Positions 18,123 through 26,957 are shown, counted from the first letter of the stretch. The stretch: DNA of 64,000 bases from Niastella sp. OAS944 (GCA_024809215.1 JANUBW010000004.1:248001-312000), one strand, 5' to 3'. Numbers and translations are program-made. Notes: generated by a model from the letters alone, not told the origin.

Positions 18123-18764
18123 ATGCCTGCAACCCGCATTCAACTTATTGTTCTCATCATTAGCGCCGGCCTTTTGAGTTATTGTACAAGTCCCATACGC
18201 GCTGAAAAAAAACACCTTATTGGCCTGCAACCTATTGGCCCATACGATAAACAGCAACTACAATTTATTCAAAACGAACTGCAAAGCTTTTTCAAAACCC
18301 GGGTAGTAGTTCTTAATGAGACCACCATGCCCGCCGCCTTTTTAAATACAACCAAAGGTGAACGTTACTCCGCCGATTCACTCATAAGATGGCTGGCCCG
18401 AAATACCCCGGATTCAATTTACAAAGTAGTTGGACTTACCCATAAAGATATTTTCACCACCAGGTACGCAAACGGAGCAATCAAAAAGCCGGAAAATACC
18501 TATACCGTTTGGGGCATTTTTGGAATGGGTTTTAAACCCGGAAGATCGTGCGTGGTTAGCGATCATCGTTTACATACCAGCAACATGCAGCAATTCAAAC
18601 ACCGCATTCGTACAGTTGTCATTCATGAATTGGGACATAACCAGGGTCTCGATCATTGCGCTACAAAGAATTGCATTATGAGCGATGCCAATGAAAGTAT
18701 AAAAACGGTTGATAATAGTTCAAATCAGTATTGTAAAAAATGTAAAGACAAGTTATCGGGTTAG
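18123..18764 (+). CDS. Archaemetzincin-type (M54) metalloprotease lipoprotein
   Basis: A 213-residue zinc protease of the archaemetzincin family. The motif is complete: HELGHNQGLDHC gives the three zinc histidines, the catalytic Glu and the first structural Cys. CIM follows after four residues and supplies the Met-turn, then CKKC after exactly 17 more residues. This is the published family pattern of two Cys pairs for a second zinc. The N-terminus has a lipobox (LLSYCTS), so the enzyme should be anchored in the outer membrane. The ATG at 18123 is chosen over an upstream TTG (18102). Many archaemetzincins are cytosolic, so the lipid anchor is notable. Its substrate is unknown. The downstream gap holds the phased TTCCGGAA array. 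Confidence 0.88.
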   Translation: MPATRIQLIVLIISAGLLSYCTSPIRAEKKHLIGLQPIGPYDKQQLQFIQNELQSFFKTRVVVLNETTMPAAFLNTTKGERYSADSLIRWLARNTPDSIYKVVGLTHKDIFTTRYANGAIKKPENTYTVWGIFGMGFKPGRSCVVSDHRLHTSNMQQFKHRIRTVVIHELGHNQGLDHCATKNCIMSDANESIKTVDNSSNQYCKKCKDKLSG

Positions 18765-18821
18765 CCTTACCTCTCTCGTCTATTATGTAGGCCGAATTCA
18801 GCTTAGTCCGCTATCATTTCT

Positions 18822-19204
18822 CAGGGAAAATGGGCAGTTTCCGAATAACATAGGTTCATATTCCCGGAAAAACAGTTTGTTTCCCGGAGAAACACATCAT
18901 TCTTCCGGGAAATTTTAATTATTCCCGGAGAAATTCTCATTTTTCCGGGAAAATTATCTTTTGCCAATTGGAATTGGCTAATTGCCACCGGCAATTAGCC
19001 AATTCTCCGGAGAATCATATCAAGTTTGTTTCCCGGAAGAATGGTTCGCTTTTCCGGAAAAACGACTTTATTTCCGGAGAATAGATTCATATTTCCGGGA
19101 AATTTTGAATTTTCCCGGAAAATCATATCGTTTTTCCGGAAAACTGACCTATTTCTCACGGGCAATTATATAATTACTGATGGAAATGGGTTCATTTTCC
19201 GGAG
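18822..19204. repeat. Array of TTCC(C/G)GGAA palindromes spaced about 20-21 bp
   Basis: At least 13 short palindromes of the type TTCCCGGAA, TTCCGGGAA, TTCCGGAA or TTCTCCGGAGAA lie in this non-coding convergent gap. Their CCGG centres are near 18865, 18885, 18906, 18926, 18946, 19008, 19034, 19055, 19075, 19096, 19116, 19137 and 19200. Degenerate members fill most missing steps (about 18822, 18843, 18967, 18989, 19158, 19179). Steps are mostly 20 or 21 bp, and 335 bp spans 16 steps. The spacer sequences differ from one another. The sites have no constant reading frame, so this is not a coding repeat. Confidence 0.9.
18971..19005. repeat. Perfect 16-bp palindrome inside the TTCCGGAA array
   Basis: GAATTGGCTAATTGCC (18971-18986) and GGCAATTAGCCAATTC (18990-19005) are exact reverse complements separated by ACC. 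It sits near the middle of the array and replaces two of its regular sites. It could form a cruciform or an RNA hairpin; there is no T run, so a terminator role is unlikely. Confidence 0.9.
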
Positions 19205-19250
19205 AATTATATCATATATCTCTACATTAAATCACTCCACATTCTAAAAA

Positions 19251-19287
19251 CAAAAAACCTTCCCAGGGCAATTAGCCCCGAGAAGGT
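19251..19287 (-). terminator. Intrinsic terminator of the SusC/SusD/DUF5017 unit
   Basis: On the minus strand ACCTTC-TC-GGGGC pairs with GCCC-TGG-GAAGGT around a TAATT loop (hairpin 19257-19287) and is followed by TTTTTTGTTTTT. It lies 36 bp past the DUF5017 stop codon. Confidence 0.85.
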
Positions 19288-19323
19288 GAAAGAAACGGAT
19301 CAAAAAGTGGAACTATCGGGTTA

Positions 19324-20214
19324 TCATTGAACAGTAATAGGAATTTCCTGCACTTCGCCCTTTTCACTATACCGGTTTATATTGGCCGAAACAAACGTAG
19401 CCTTATAAGTACCAGCAGTATTATAAATATAATTGAGCGACGACATGCTTGTGGTCATGTTCTTCAAAGGGGTGCCGGTATCGGGTAACACCTTCTTTAC
19501 GTTTATGGGTTTTGATACCACCCAGCCTTCTGTATCGGCTACGGAATTAGCATCTGAAGTATAACCTTTTATGCCTAGCTGCGTGGTAGAGATCGTCCAG
19601 GCAATGGCAGGCACTTTCATTGGCACCGCTTTAAAACCAACGGTAGATTCGCCAATGCCAAGCACTTCAAATGAAGTACTATCCTTCAACACATTATCTA
19701 CCGCCAGCAATTTAATAGCCCAGGTTCTTTGTGCAGTGAGCGCCTTGCCGGTATACTTAAACGCTATATATAAAGGTTTATCACCATCAACATAAGGGAA
19801 CAGATCTATATTACCTGATTTAGTATCTGCAGCACCGGCCAACGTCGCTTCTGCGGTAATGTCGGTCCAGGTGGCCTGATAAACATTAAGCGAATCATAC
19901 ACGCCCGAAAAGTTGGTTGACACCAGCAAACGCAGGGTATTCGTTTGTTTACCAACAGTTGCTGTTGAAGTGAACGACAACACGGGTTTGCCACTGTCTG
20001 CAGTTAACCTGTCGCGGTATTCGTACCGGTGATAAGGCTCGCCCGAATAAAATGTAAGGTACCAGGGATTGCCGGTGAAGGCAAACTTCACTGTATCGGA
20101 TGTGGTATATATCTCTTTATCTGACGTAACTGTAAAGCCGGTTGCATCAACCTCTTTTTTATTACAGGCTACTCCAAATAAGATAGCTATTGTTATGATG
20201 AAAATTCTTTGCAT
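19324..20214 (-). CDS. DUF5017 surface lipoprotein of a SusCD unit
   Basis: A 296-residue lipoprotein (lipobox FGVACNK, Cys17). The first half, TSDKEIYTTSDTVKFAFTGNPWYLTFYSGEPYHRYEYRDR, matches the DUF5017 pattern of Bacteroidota proteins encoded after SusD. The rest is a beta-sandwich-rich region with WTDITAEATLAG and a closing GTYKATFVSANIN segment. It probably sits on the outer surface and helps bind the substrate, as SusE/SusF do for starch; the ligand is unknown. It is the last gene of the ECF sigma-linked unit, 41 bp after SusD, and is followed by a good terminator. Confidence 0.82.
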   Translation of the reverse strand: MQRIFIITIAILFGVACNKKEVDATGFTVTSDKEIYTTSDTVKFAFTGNPWYLTFYSGEPYHRYEYRDRLTADSGKPVLSFTSTATVGKQTNTLRLLVSTNFSGVYDSLNVYQATWTDITAEATLAGAADTKSGNIDLFPYVDGDKPLYIAFKYTGKALTAQRTWAIKLLAVDNVLKDSTSFEVLGIGESTVGFKAVPMKVPAIAWTISTTQLGIKGYTSDANSVADTEGWVVSKPINVKKVLPDTGTPLKNMTTSMSSLNYIYNTAGTYKATFVSANINRYSEKGEVQEIPITVQ

Positions 20215-20229
20215 TAGGATTTTTTTATG

Positions 20230-20257
20230 AGTTGTCAGTTGTGAGTGGTGAGTGATT
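20230..20257. repeat. AGTTGTC/AGTGGTG heptamers at the SusD stop codon
   Basis: Four 7-bp words (AGTTGTC, AGTTGTG, AGTGGTG, AGTGATT) fill most of the short gap between SusD and DUF5017. The last word overlaps the SusD TAA stop codon (20256-20258, minus strand). Confidence 0.7.
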
Positions 20258-21806
20258 ACCAGAATGGGTTCTGCACCATTTTCTTGTTCAACGACATTTC
20301 GGCTAATGGAATGGGATACAGTAAATGCCTTTCATTTACACTGGCTGCATTTACAGCTGCATATTGAAAAGATGCATTCGCCCTTGCCCTGAATTCGTCT
20401 GCTACATCTTGCATAGTTTGCACAAAAATTCCCCAGCGAATAAGATCGGGTTTACGCAATCCCTCAAAACACAACTCACGTGCACGCTCATTTCTAATTT
20501 CTGCCCTGAACCCTTCCTGGGTGGCAATTGTTGTATCTGCCAACCTGGCCCTTTTGCGTACCAGGTTCAATGCTTCATGGGCCAGTGCCGTAGCACCGGT
20601 AACTTCGTTCTCAGCTTCGGCCAGCATCAGCAGCACATCGGCATAGCGCAACATGGGAAAATTGGTTGGCGTATAGTTCTTGGTCTTTGGCGACACCACC
20701 TCATATTCCCGGCGCCATTTGGCACAGTTACGTCCATAAATATTGCTGGCAGCCAAAGTTGTTTTTACCCCGGCGGTATTCATACTGTATGTAGAAATAG
20801 TCCAATCCCTGCGTACATCATTAGGTGCATACAAAAAATATTGCCTGTAGGTAGTACTGTTGAACCCGTAAGCATAACCAACGTCTTTAAGTATATCATC
20901 GGTTGCCCGGCACAATACGCCATTCTCATTGCCTATGCGGCCTCCTTCGCGATAGGGATCAGTATTGGTGCCATAGGCTTCGGCCTCCCAAATACATTCC
21001 TTATTATCTTCAACATCGGCACATTCATTAATAAATATTTTTGAAAATTCGGGGTTCAGCATATGCTCACCGCTCTCCTTTACTTTCAATGCCCATTCCC
21101 GCGCATCTTTAAACTTTTCGGTATCATGTAAAGGGGCGCCGGCCATGGTTAAAAATACCCGCGCTAAAATGCCGCGCACGGTTGATTTGGATACTTGTCC
21201 CGATGAACCGATCTCCGAAGATGTTTTCACCAACGTTTCAGCTTCTTTCATATCGGCAATGATCTGCGCATATACTTCTTTGCTTGGTGTACGTTCAATA
21301 TCTACATTATTTACCGATGTCGATGGCAACAGTTTCAATGGCACATCGCCATAATACTGCACCAGCGTAAAGTAATAGAAGCCGCGCAGGAACAGGGCTT
21401 CTCCTTTTGCAATGGCCCGTTTGCCATTATCCATTTCGGCTTTGTCGATATTGAACAGCAGCGTATTCGCTCTTTCAATACCGGTATACAGGTTGCGCCA
21501 AAGCCCGCCTACATACGTATCGGAAGCATCATAATTATATCTGAATGGGCCCGAGGGGAATGTTTGATACGAAAAAAACGACTCATCGGTAGTAGCATTG
21601 TGCCTGATGGGAATTTGTCCGCCCCACATGGTTTCCTGGCCTACAATATCATATATGCCGGCCAGTGCCGATTTTACGTCGTTCTCGTTGGAATAATAAG
21701 CATCGGGACCAAGGAAATGCGGTTTCTTATCAAGAAATTTTTTGCAACTGCCCGCCACTGCGATCATCACAGCCAGCGAACCCAGTAAAAAAAATCTTCT
21801 TTTCAT
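20256..21806 (-). CDS. RagB/SusD family nutrient-binding lipoprotein
   Basis: A 516-residue outer-membrane lipoprotein (lipobox VAGSCKKFL, Cys21) of the SusD family. It has the N-terminal FLDKKPHFLGPDAYY segment and the TPR-like helices around ADMKEAETLVKTSSEIG. The C-terminal block contains LRYADVLLMLAEAENEV, RNERARELCFEGLRKPDLIRWG and the closing HLLYPIPLAEMSLNKKMVQNPFW, all typical of the family. It forms the lid of the SusC transporter encoded 49 bp upstream and binds the glycan or other nutrient. The substrate is unknown because no degradative enzyme is encoded within this unit. Confidence 0.95.
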   Translation of the reverse strand: MKRRFFLLGSLAVMIAVAGSCKKFLDKKPHFLGPDAYYSNENDVKSALAGIYDIVGQETMWGGQIPIRHNATTDESFFSYQTFPSGPFRYNYDASDTYVGGLWRNLYTGIERANTLLFNIDKAEMDNGKRAIAKGEALFLRGFYYFTLVQYYGDVPLKLLPSTSVNNVDIERTPSKEVYAQIIADMKEAETLVKTSSEIGSSGQVSKSTVRGILARVFLTMAGAPLHDTEKFKDAREWALKVKESGEHMLNPEFSKIFINECADVEDNKECIWEAEAYGTNTDPYREGGRIGNENGVLCRATDDILKDVGYAYGFNSTTYRQYFLYAPNDVRRDWTISTYSMNTAGVKTTLAASNIYGRNCAKWRREYEVVSPKTKNYTPTNFPMLRYADVLLMLAEAENEVTGATALAHEALNLVRKRARLADTTIATQEGFRAEIRNERARELCFEGLRKPDLIRWGIFVQTMQDVADEFRARANASFQYAAVNAASVNERHLLYPIPLAEMSLNKKMVQNPFW

Positions 21807-21855
21807 ATTATTATCGTTATTGATCTAAACAATTTTATTACGTTTCAGGTATTGG

Positions 21856-24800
21856 TTACAGCGACAAATTCAAACCGGCTGTTATTGTTCTGGCACGTGG
21901 ATATGCCGAATAATCGAAGCCTGGTGTAAGCGCTGAATAACCGATCGATACTTCAGGATCGGAACCGGAATATTTCGTCCAGGTTAACAGGTTCTGCGCA
22001 GCTAAATAAAGCCGGCAGCTTTTGATCTTTATATTGCGCAATAATTTTGAGCTAAGGGTATAACCCAACGCAGCGGTTTTAAAGCGCAGGTAACTACCAT
22101 CTTCAATAATGCGGGTTGAATAAACATAACCTGGCTGGCCACCGGCACGGGGTATATTGCTGGTGGGGTTCTCGGGCGTCCAGCGTCCTTCGAAGCTTGC
22201 ATACTGATTGAGATAGGTTTTGTTACCGATCTCAAAATTCAACCTGTTGGCATTTACGAGATCATTGCCATACGACCATTGGAAGAATATATTCAGATCG
22301 AAACCACGGTACTTGAAAGTATTGCTTAAGCCACCGATATGAACGGGCAACCCACGACCAATAACCGTACGATCATTTTCGTTTACCAATTTATCATTGT
22401 TCAGATCACGATACTTGGCATCACCTGGTTGAATGGTGTTGCGGGTAGCGCCATTGGTAGTTATATTGTCTCTCAGGATATATTTACCGTTAATATCCTT
22501 GTCAAAATCTTCATACTGGTAAACCCCGTCATAAATGAAACCATACATTTGACCCAACGGTTGCCCCAGCTTTGAGATATATAAAGGAACTGAAGAATAC
22601 CATGAGTCCCAGGCCATATTAGAGGTCATACTTTCCTGGTTTTGGGCAAGCGCCATCACCTTACTCTTATTGAACGAGATATTAAAGCTGGTGTTCCAGG
22701 TAAAATCTTTATTGCTAACATTGGTTGTGGTTATACCGAGCTCGAATCCTTCGTTCTGTGTTTTACCAATATTCTTATAAGCTGTAGGATAACCGACTGT
22801 TGGCGGTAATGCCGCATTCAGCAACAGGTTGTCGGTTGTTTTTTTGTAATAATCAACGGTAAGGGTAAGACGTTGTTTAAAGAAACCTACATCAAAACCG
22901 AGATCGGTTTGCGTGGTATTTTCCCATTTCAGGTCTTCACTGGCCAAACTTGCCAGTACGGCGCCCTGTTGCGGAGTATTATTGAAAGAATAATAGGCAG
23001 AGGCCGGGAAATCGACTTTGGGATAAGTTGCATATTCGTTTACGCGGTTATTACCTGTAATACCCCAGCTGGCCCTTAACTTGGCATCGCTCAGGAAGGA
23101 AATATCTTTCATGAACGGCTCATTCATTATACGCCAGGCAAAAGCACCTGAAGGAAAATAGCTCCATCTGTTCTCTGGTCTGAATTTAGAACTACCATCT
23201 GCCCGGAACGATGCTGTAAACAGATAGCGGTCTTTAAACGTATAGTTAACACGCGCCAAACCCGATACCAGCGCCCACTCTAACAATTCAGGGGTTAACG
23301 GTGTAGGTTTGCCATAACCTAAACCACTTAGGCCAAGTGATTCATAAGGCAATTGACTGGCCACAGTGCCATTATAGTCGCTCCGGTTTCCCTGTACAGT
23401 GACACCCGCTACGGCATTTATCTTATGATTGCTGTTAAAGCGTTTCTCAAAGGTGAGGGTATTTTCGTTCAGCCAGTTGGTAACTTCAAGAAACGTGATA
23501 GAACCATTTACCAACGTTTGCGTATTGGCATTACCCGAACGGGTTTTGGAGTTGTTAAAAGCATCGCTGCGTTGCACATTCCTGTTAATACCACCGGTTA
23601 CGCGCAGTTTAAGGTTTTTCAAAAAACTGATCTCAGCATATCCATTGGCAATAAGGTTGGTGATATTCTTTAACCGGTATTCGTTCTCGGCTATTATAAC
23701 GGGGTTCATCCGGTAATCGGTTGACGATGCCACCATATCATCGAACAGCTCTTCTTCGTAATCTCCGTCAACCTGTTTTACAGGGTTCAACGGGTTTACA
23801 GGCCGGTAGCCCCAGGCACTGTACAACAGGTTGTTCATCGATGAGTTCGACTGGTTTGAAGGAATGGTGCCAAGACGTTTGGTGTTGGTATATAAAATAT
23901 AACCACCCACCTTAACTTTATCGTTAATTATCTGGTCGAGGGAAATCTTTCCCTGATAACGTTTGAAATTAGAATTTATAATAACACCATCCTGATCGAA
24001 TAAATTACCCGACACGCCGTACCGCGTTTTACCCGAACCGCCGGTGATAGACAGGTTATGGTCCATCATGCGCGCATCGCGATACAGTTTTTTCTGCCAG
24101 TCAATGGCTTCTACATTTTTGTAATCTTCGAGGGTAACACCATTTGCGAGGTAGGTTTGATTAAGCTCAGACACACCCTGCTCCTGTTGCAGTTTTACAA
24201 ATTCATAGGGGCTCATTACGGGAATGGTCTTATTTATCTGCTGAACACCATACGAGCCATTATACCTTACCACCGGGGGACCATCTTTACCTTTTTTTGT
24301 GGTAATGATGATAACGCCATTTGCGCCTCTTGCGCCATAAATGGCGGTGGCCGATGCATCTTTCAATACATCTATTGATTCAATGTCATTTGGGTTGAGG
24401 ATGTTATTGTCGGGGTTCTCAATGGGAAAGCCGTCGATCACGTACAAGGGAGAATTATCCTGTGTAATGGAGTTGTTACCACGAATAACGATGGTGGTGG
24501 CGGAGCCGGGTTGTCCTTCGGTAGAAGAAACCATTACACCGGGCATACGGCCGGCCAGCGCTTCTTCAAATGAGCGCACGGGCGCTTTTGACATATCTTC
24601 CATACTTACCTGCGAAACGGAGCCGGTAAGGTCTTTTCTTTTTACAGAACCATAACCTACTACCACAACATTTTCGAGGCCTTTTGAATCTACTTCCAGG
24701 TTTACAAACAGCTCTTTATCTACATCGGCAATTTTTACTTCGGCCGTTGTAAAGCCTACATATGAAAACACCAGTATAAAACCGGATTCAACGCCTTTGA

Positions 24801-25332
24801 TGGTGAACTCACCTTTGGCATTCGTACGGGTTCCGCGTACCTGACCGCGAATAGCTACCGTAACGCCTTCAATGGGTTCTCTTGTGGTGGCATTACGTAC
24901 GGTGCCATGTACATCGGCAAATACGGCATTACCAATGTTCAGTTTTTTTGGCGCATCCTTAACGCTCAGTACAATTGTCTTATCAACTATGCTATAGGTC
25001 AATGGCTGATCATGTAGCAATTGGTCCAGCACTTCTTTCAATGGAGCATTTTTCACATCAATAGAAACCGGGCTTGCTTTTTGCAGCCATTCGAGGTCGT
25101 AGAAGAACAGGTAACCGGTTTGCTTGCGGATCTCTTTAAAAACCTGATCGAGCGACGCTTTATGACGGCTCAATGTTAGTTTTTGAGAGTATCCGGTAGC
25201 ATGTACCTGCAGGCAAACAGCCAGTAAAAACACAGCGCTAAATCTCATAAGCCACGCGGTTTTAAAAAGTAATCGTTTCACCTTCCGCTCCCCTTGGGGA
25301 GAAGGCGCTTGGCAAAAAACCTTCAATGACAT
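21856..25332 (-). CDS. SusC/RagA TonB-dependent transporter with STN signalling domain
   Basis: The 1158-residue outer-membrane transporter has a signal peptide (RFSAVFLLAVCLQVHATGYSQ). An STN domain comes next (about 55-120, LDQVFKEIRKQTGYLFFYDLEWL), then a carboxypeptidase-regulatory-like domain, the plug domain (VVVVGYGSVKRKDLTGSVSQV) and a 22-strand barrel. The STN domain fits the neighbouring FecR and ECF sigma genes: substrate binding is probably relayed to the anti-sigma factor. The start is uncertain. The first 17 codons from the ATG at 25332 lie in a TCTCCCC/GGGGAG repeat hairpin, and a GTG at 25281 (VKRLLFKTAWLMRFS) would give a more usual signal peptide. Confidence 0.93.
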   Translation of the reverse strand: MSLKVFCQAPSPQGERKVKRLLFKTAWLMRFSAVFLLAVCLQVHATGYSQKLTLSRHKASLDQVFKEIRKQTGYLFFYDLEWLQKASPVSIDVKNAPLKEVLDQLLHDQPLTYSIVDKTIVLSVKDAPKKLNIGNAVFADVHGTVRNATTREPIEGVTVAIRGQVRGTRTNAKGEFTIKGVESGFILVFSYVGFTTAEVKIADVDKELFVNLEVDSKGLENVVVVGYGSVKRKDLTGSVSQVSMEDMSKAPVRSFEEALAGRMPGVMVSSTEGQPGSATTIVIRGNNSITQDNSPLYVIDGFPIENPDNNILNPNDIESIDVLKDASATAIYGARGANGVIIITTKKGKDGPPVVRYNGSYGVQQINKTIPVMSPYEFVKLQQEQGVSELNQTYLANGVTLEDYKNVEAIDWQKKLYRDARMMDHNLSITGGSGKTRYGVSGNLFDQDGVIINSNFKRYQGKISLDQIINDKVKVGGYILYTNTKRLGTIPSNQSNSSMNNLLYSAWGYRPVNPLNPVKQVDGDYEEELFDDMVASSTDYRMNPVIIAENEYRLKNITNLIANGYAEISFLKNLKLRVTGGINRNVQRSDAFNNSKTRSGNANTQTLVNGSITFLEVTNWLNENTLTFEKRFNSNHKINAVAGVTVQGNRSDYNGTVASQLPYESLGLSGLGYGKPTPLTPELLEWALVSGLARVNYTFKDRYLFTASFRADGSSKFRPENRWSYFPSGAFAWRIMNEPFMKDISFLSDAKLRASWGITGNNRVNEYATYPKVDFPASAYYSFNNTPQQGAVLASLASEDLKWENTTQTDLGFDVGFFKQRLTLTVDYYKKTTDNLLLNAALPPTVGYPTAYKNIGKTQNEGFELGITTTNVSNKDFTWNTSFNISFNKSKVMALAQNQESMTSNMAWDSWYSSVPLYISKLGQPLGQMYGFIYDGVYQYEDFDKDINGKYILRDNITTNGATRNTIQPGDAKYRDLNNDKLVNENDRTVIGRGLPVHIGGLSNTFKYRGFDLNIFFQWSYGNDLVNANRLNFEIGNKTYLNQYASFEGRWTPENPTSNIPRAGGQPGYVYSTRIIEDGSYLRFKTAALGYTLSSKLLRNIKIKSCRLYLAAQNLLTWTKYSGSDPEVSIGYSALTPGFDYSAYPRARTITAGLNLSL

Positions 25333-25643
25333 AGTTTTGTAATGGATTGCGGAATAGAGCAGCCGGCTCTCAATTCGGAGCTCTTTTTCCTTTGGTTAAA
25401 GTTTAGCAGTTACGAATTAATTGTTACCCGTTAACCCAATCATTTCAACCGGGAACACGCCAATGTTTCCGGTTTTTTTATGGGTTAAAAGGCTTCTTAA
25501 TGGTTTTACGGGTCCATAGGTTTTATATATTGGTTTTATGGTGTACAGGAAAGTAACTTAGTCATGAAACAGCAAAAGGCCCCCTCCCCTGACCCCTCCC
25601 CCGGTGGGGGGAGGGGCTTATCTTTCAACCTGTCAACCCCTCA
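25333..25643. other. 311-bp gap between FecR and SusC genes
   Basis: The gap holds the FecR terminator (25593-25616) and presumably the SusC promoter. There is a short GGTTTTATATATTGGTTTTATGG-like AT-rich tract near 25519-25541. I found no clear TAnnTTTG box, no open frame worth annotating and no 7-bp word array apart from CAACCTGTCAACC near 25627-25639. Confidence 0.5.
25593..25616 (-). terminator. GC-rich hairpin terminator after FecR
   Basis: CCCCTCCCCC (25593-25602) pairs perfectly with GGGGGAGGGG (25607-25616). A second CCCCTCCCC copy follows, and CCTTTTGC is read downstream on the minus strand. It lies 28 bp past the FecR stop codon. A related CTCCCC/GGGGAG hairpin overlaps the start of the SusC frame. 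Confidence 0.65.
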
Positions 25644-26876
25644 CTACGGCACTACGGTAACAACATCACCCTCCACGGTAAAGTGAATCTTACTCAACTC
25701 CAGTATCTTCAAAACTTGTGAAAGATTAGAGTTCCTCGATACCTGTCCGGCGAAGCGGCGTGCAGGGATCTTGCCTTTGAAGATCACCTGCACCTTGTAC
25801 CAGCGTGCCAGCTGCCGCATGATCGCCTGTATGTCTACGTTATCAAAATAAAACAGTCCGTTCTTCCAGGCTATGGCCTCTTCAGTATCAACATCGTTTA
25901 CCACTCTTATATGACCATTGCCTATTGAAGTATTCTTTATTTGCGCCTGTTGGCCCGGCATCAGAATGGCCGTGTTCTTATCGCTGCTCGCTATTTTTAC
26001 TTTTCCTTCGAGCAGGGTGGTCCTGATGGTACTTTCATCATTGTAAGCATTTACATTGAACTGCGTACCCATCACTTCTATCACCCCCTCCCGGTCTCCC
26101 CCATCTTTCGATGAGGAAGTGAAATGCACCCGGAAAGGTATATTTTGGTTTTTCTTTATATCAAAGTAGGCTTCACCGGTTAACTCAACCAGCCGTTCTT
26201 TGTTATTGAATGCCGTTGGATAGCGTATCGATGATGCTGCGTTCAGCCACACTTTGCTACCGTCGGGCAGTTCAAGAAAGTATTGTCCGCCCTTAGGCGT
26301 TGACAACAGATTATATTCAACTGCATTTATTGCCGATTGGCGGTTGCCGATTGCCGGTTCATACTTTAATGCCCCGTCCTTCTTAGTAATTGTGGTATTG
26401 TTTTGCTCGCTCAACGTTCCATTGGCAGCACCATCAAGATCTATTATCGATCCATCGGCTAAAGTCAATGTTGCTTTGTTACCACCGGGCAATGCATCAT
26501 TTTTTGGCGTTGCCGGTTTATTATTTGCCCGAACTACCTGTTTGGGAGCAGGTGTTTTTATAATATAATAGTATACGGGTATACACACCAATACCACCAC
26601 GGCAGCGGCCATAGCACTGCGAAACCATAATCTTTTTACAAGAGGAATACGCTGCGGTTGCAGTTTAGCCTGATCTATCTGTTGCCAGATGGCTGCTCTC
26701 ATCTCGTGCTTCAGCAGTTCCTTTTCCTCTTCGCTCTCAATTTGTGACTGGTCGTTTGATGCATCAAAACTTTCGTAATAGGCTTCAATGAATTGTTCTT
26801 CTTCAGGCGAAGCCTTGCCTGTCAGGTACTTTTGAATTAGCCGGATGAATTTTCTCCTGGCGTTTGAATAAGCCAT
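25644..26876 (-). CDS. FecR-type anti-sigma factor
   Basis: A 410-residue inner-membrane regulator. The N-terminal cytoplasmic part (1-87) should bind the ECF sigma factor. A membrane helix spans about 88-107 (AMAAAVVVLVCIPVYYYII). The periplasmic FecR domain shows LSTPKGGQYFLELPDGSKVWLNAASSIRYP and VIEVMGTQFNVNAY, and a C-terminal DUF4974 domain ends the protein (FYFDNVDIQAIMRQLARWY). The linker near residues 174-183 reads EPAIGNRQSAIN. It is encoded by four ATTGCCG-type heptamers (26329-26356), an apparent repeat invasion of the coding region just before the FecR domain. It is encoded between the sigma gene and SusC. Confidence 0.95.
   Translation of the reverse strand: MAYSNARRKFIRLIQKYLTGKASPEEEQFIEAYYESFDASNDQSQIESEEEKELLKHEMRAAIWQQIDQAKLQPQRIPLVKRLWFRSAMAAAVVVLVCIPVYYYIIKTPAPKQVVRANNKPATPKNDALPGGNKATLTLADGSIIDLDGAANGTLSEQNNTTITKKDGALKYEPAIGNRQSAINAVEYNLLSTPKGGQYFLELPDGSKVWLNAASSIRYPTAFNNKERLVELTGEAYFDIKKNQNIPFRVHFTSSSKDGGDREGVIEVMGTQFNVNAYNDESTIRTTLLEGKVKIASSDKNTAILMPGQQAQIKNTSIGNGHIRVVNDVDTEEAIAWKNGLFYFDNVDIQAIMRQLARWYKVQVIFKGKIPARRFAGQVSRNSNLSQVLKILELSKIHFTVEGDVVTVVP
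26329..26356. repeat. ATTGCCG-type heptamers inside the FecR gene
   Basis: Four units (ATTGCCG, ATTGGCG, GTTGCCG, ATTGCCG) lie in frame inside the anti-sigma gene. They encode the AIGNRQSAI peptide in the loop before the FecR domain. The same peptide appears in the lyase gene at 36689-36716. Confidence 0.9.
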
Positions 26877-26957
26877 TATGCGGTTGCTTTTATAGTAAGT
26901 ACCGGAAATGGCAAAAACTCCCTTGCGGAATGCAGGTTTTTTCGAAGTTTTCTTACG

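Noticed and set aside
18822..19204. CRISPR array
   Set aside because: The repeated part is only 8-12 bp and palindromic, the spacers are about 10 bp, and no cas gene is present.
18709..19247. Open frames of 63-73 codons across the TTCCGGAA array
   Set aside because: The site spacing alternates between 20 and 21 bp, so no frame is kept, and the frames simply read through palindromes. The codon pattern does not look like that of the neighbouring genes.
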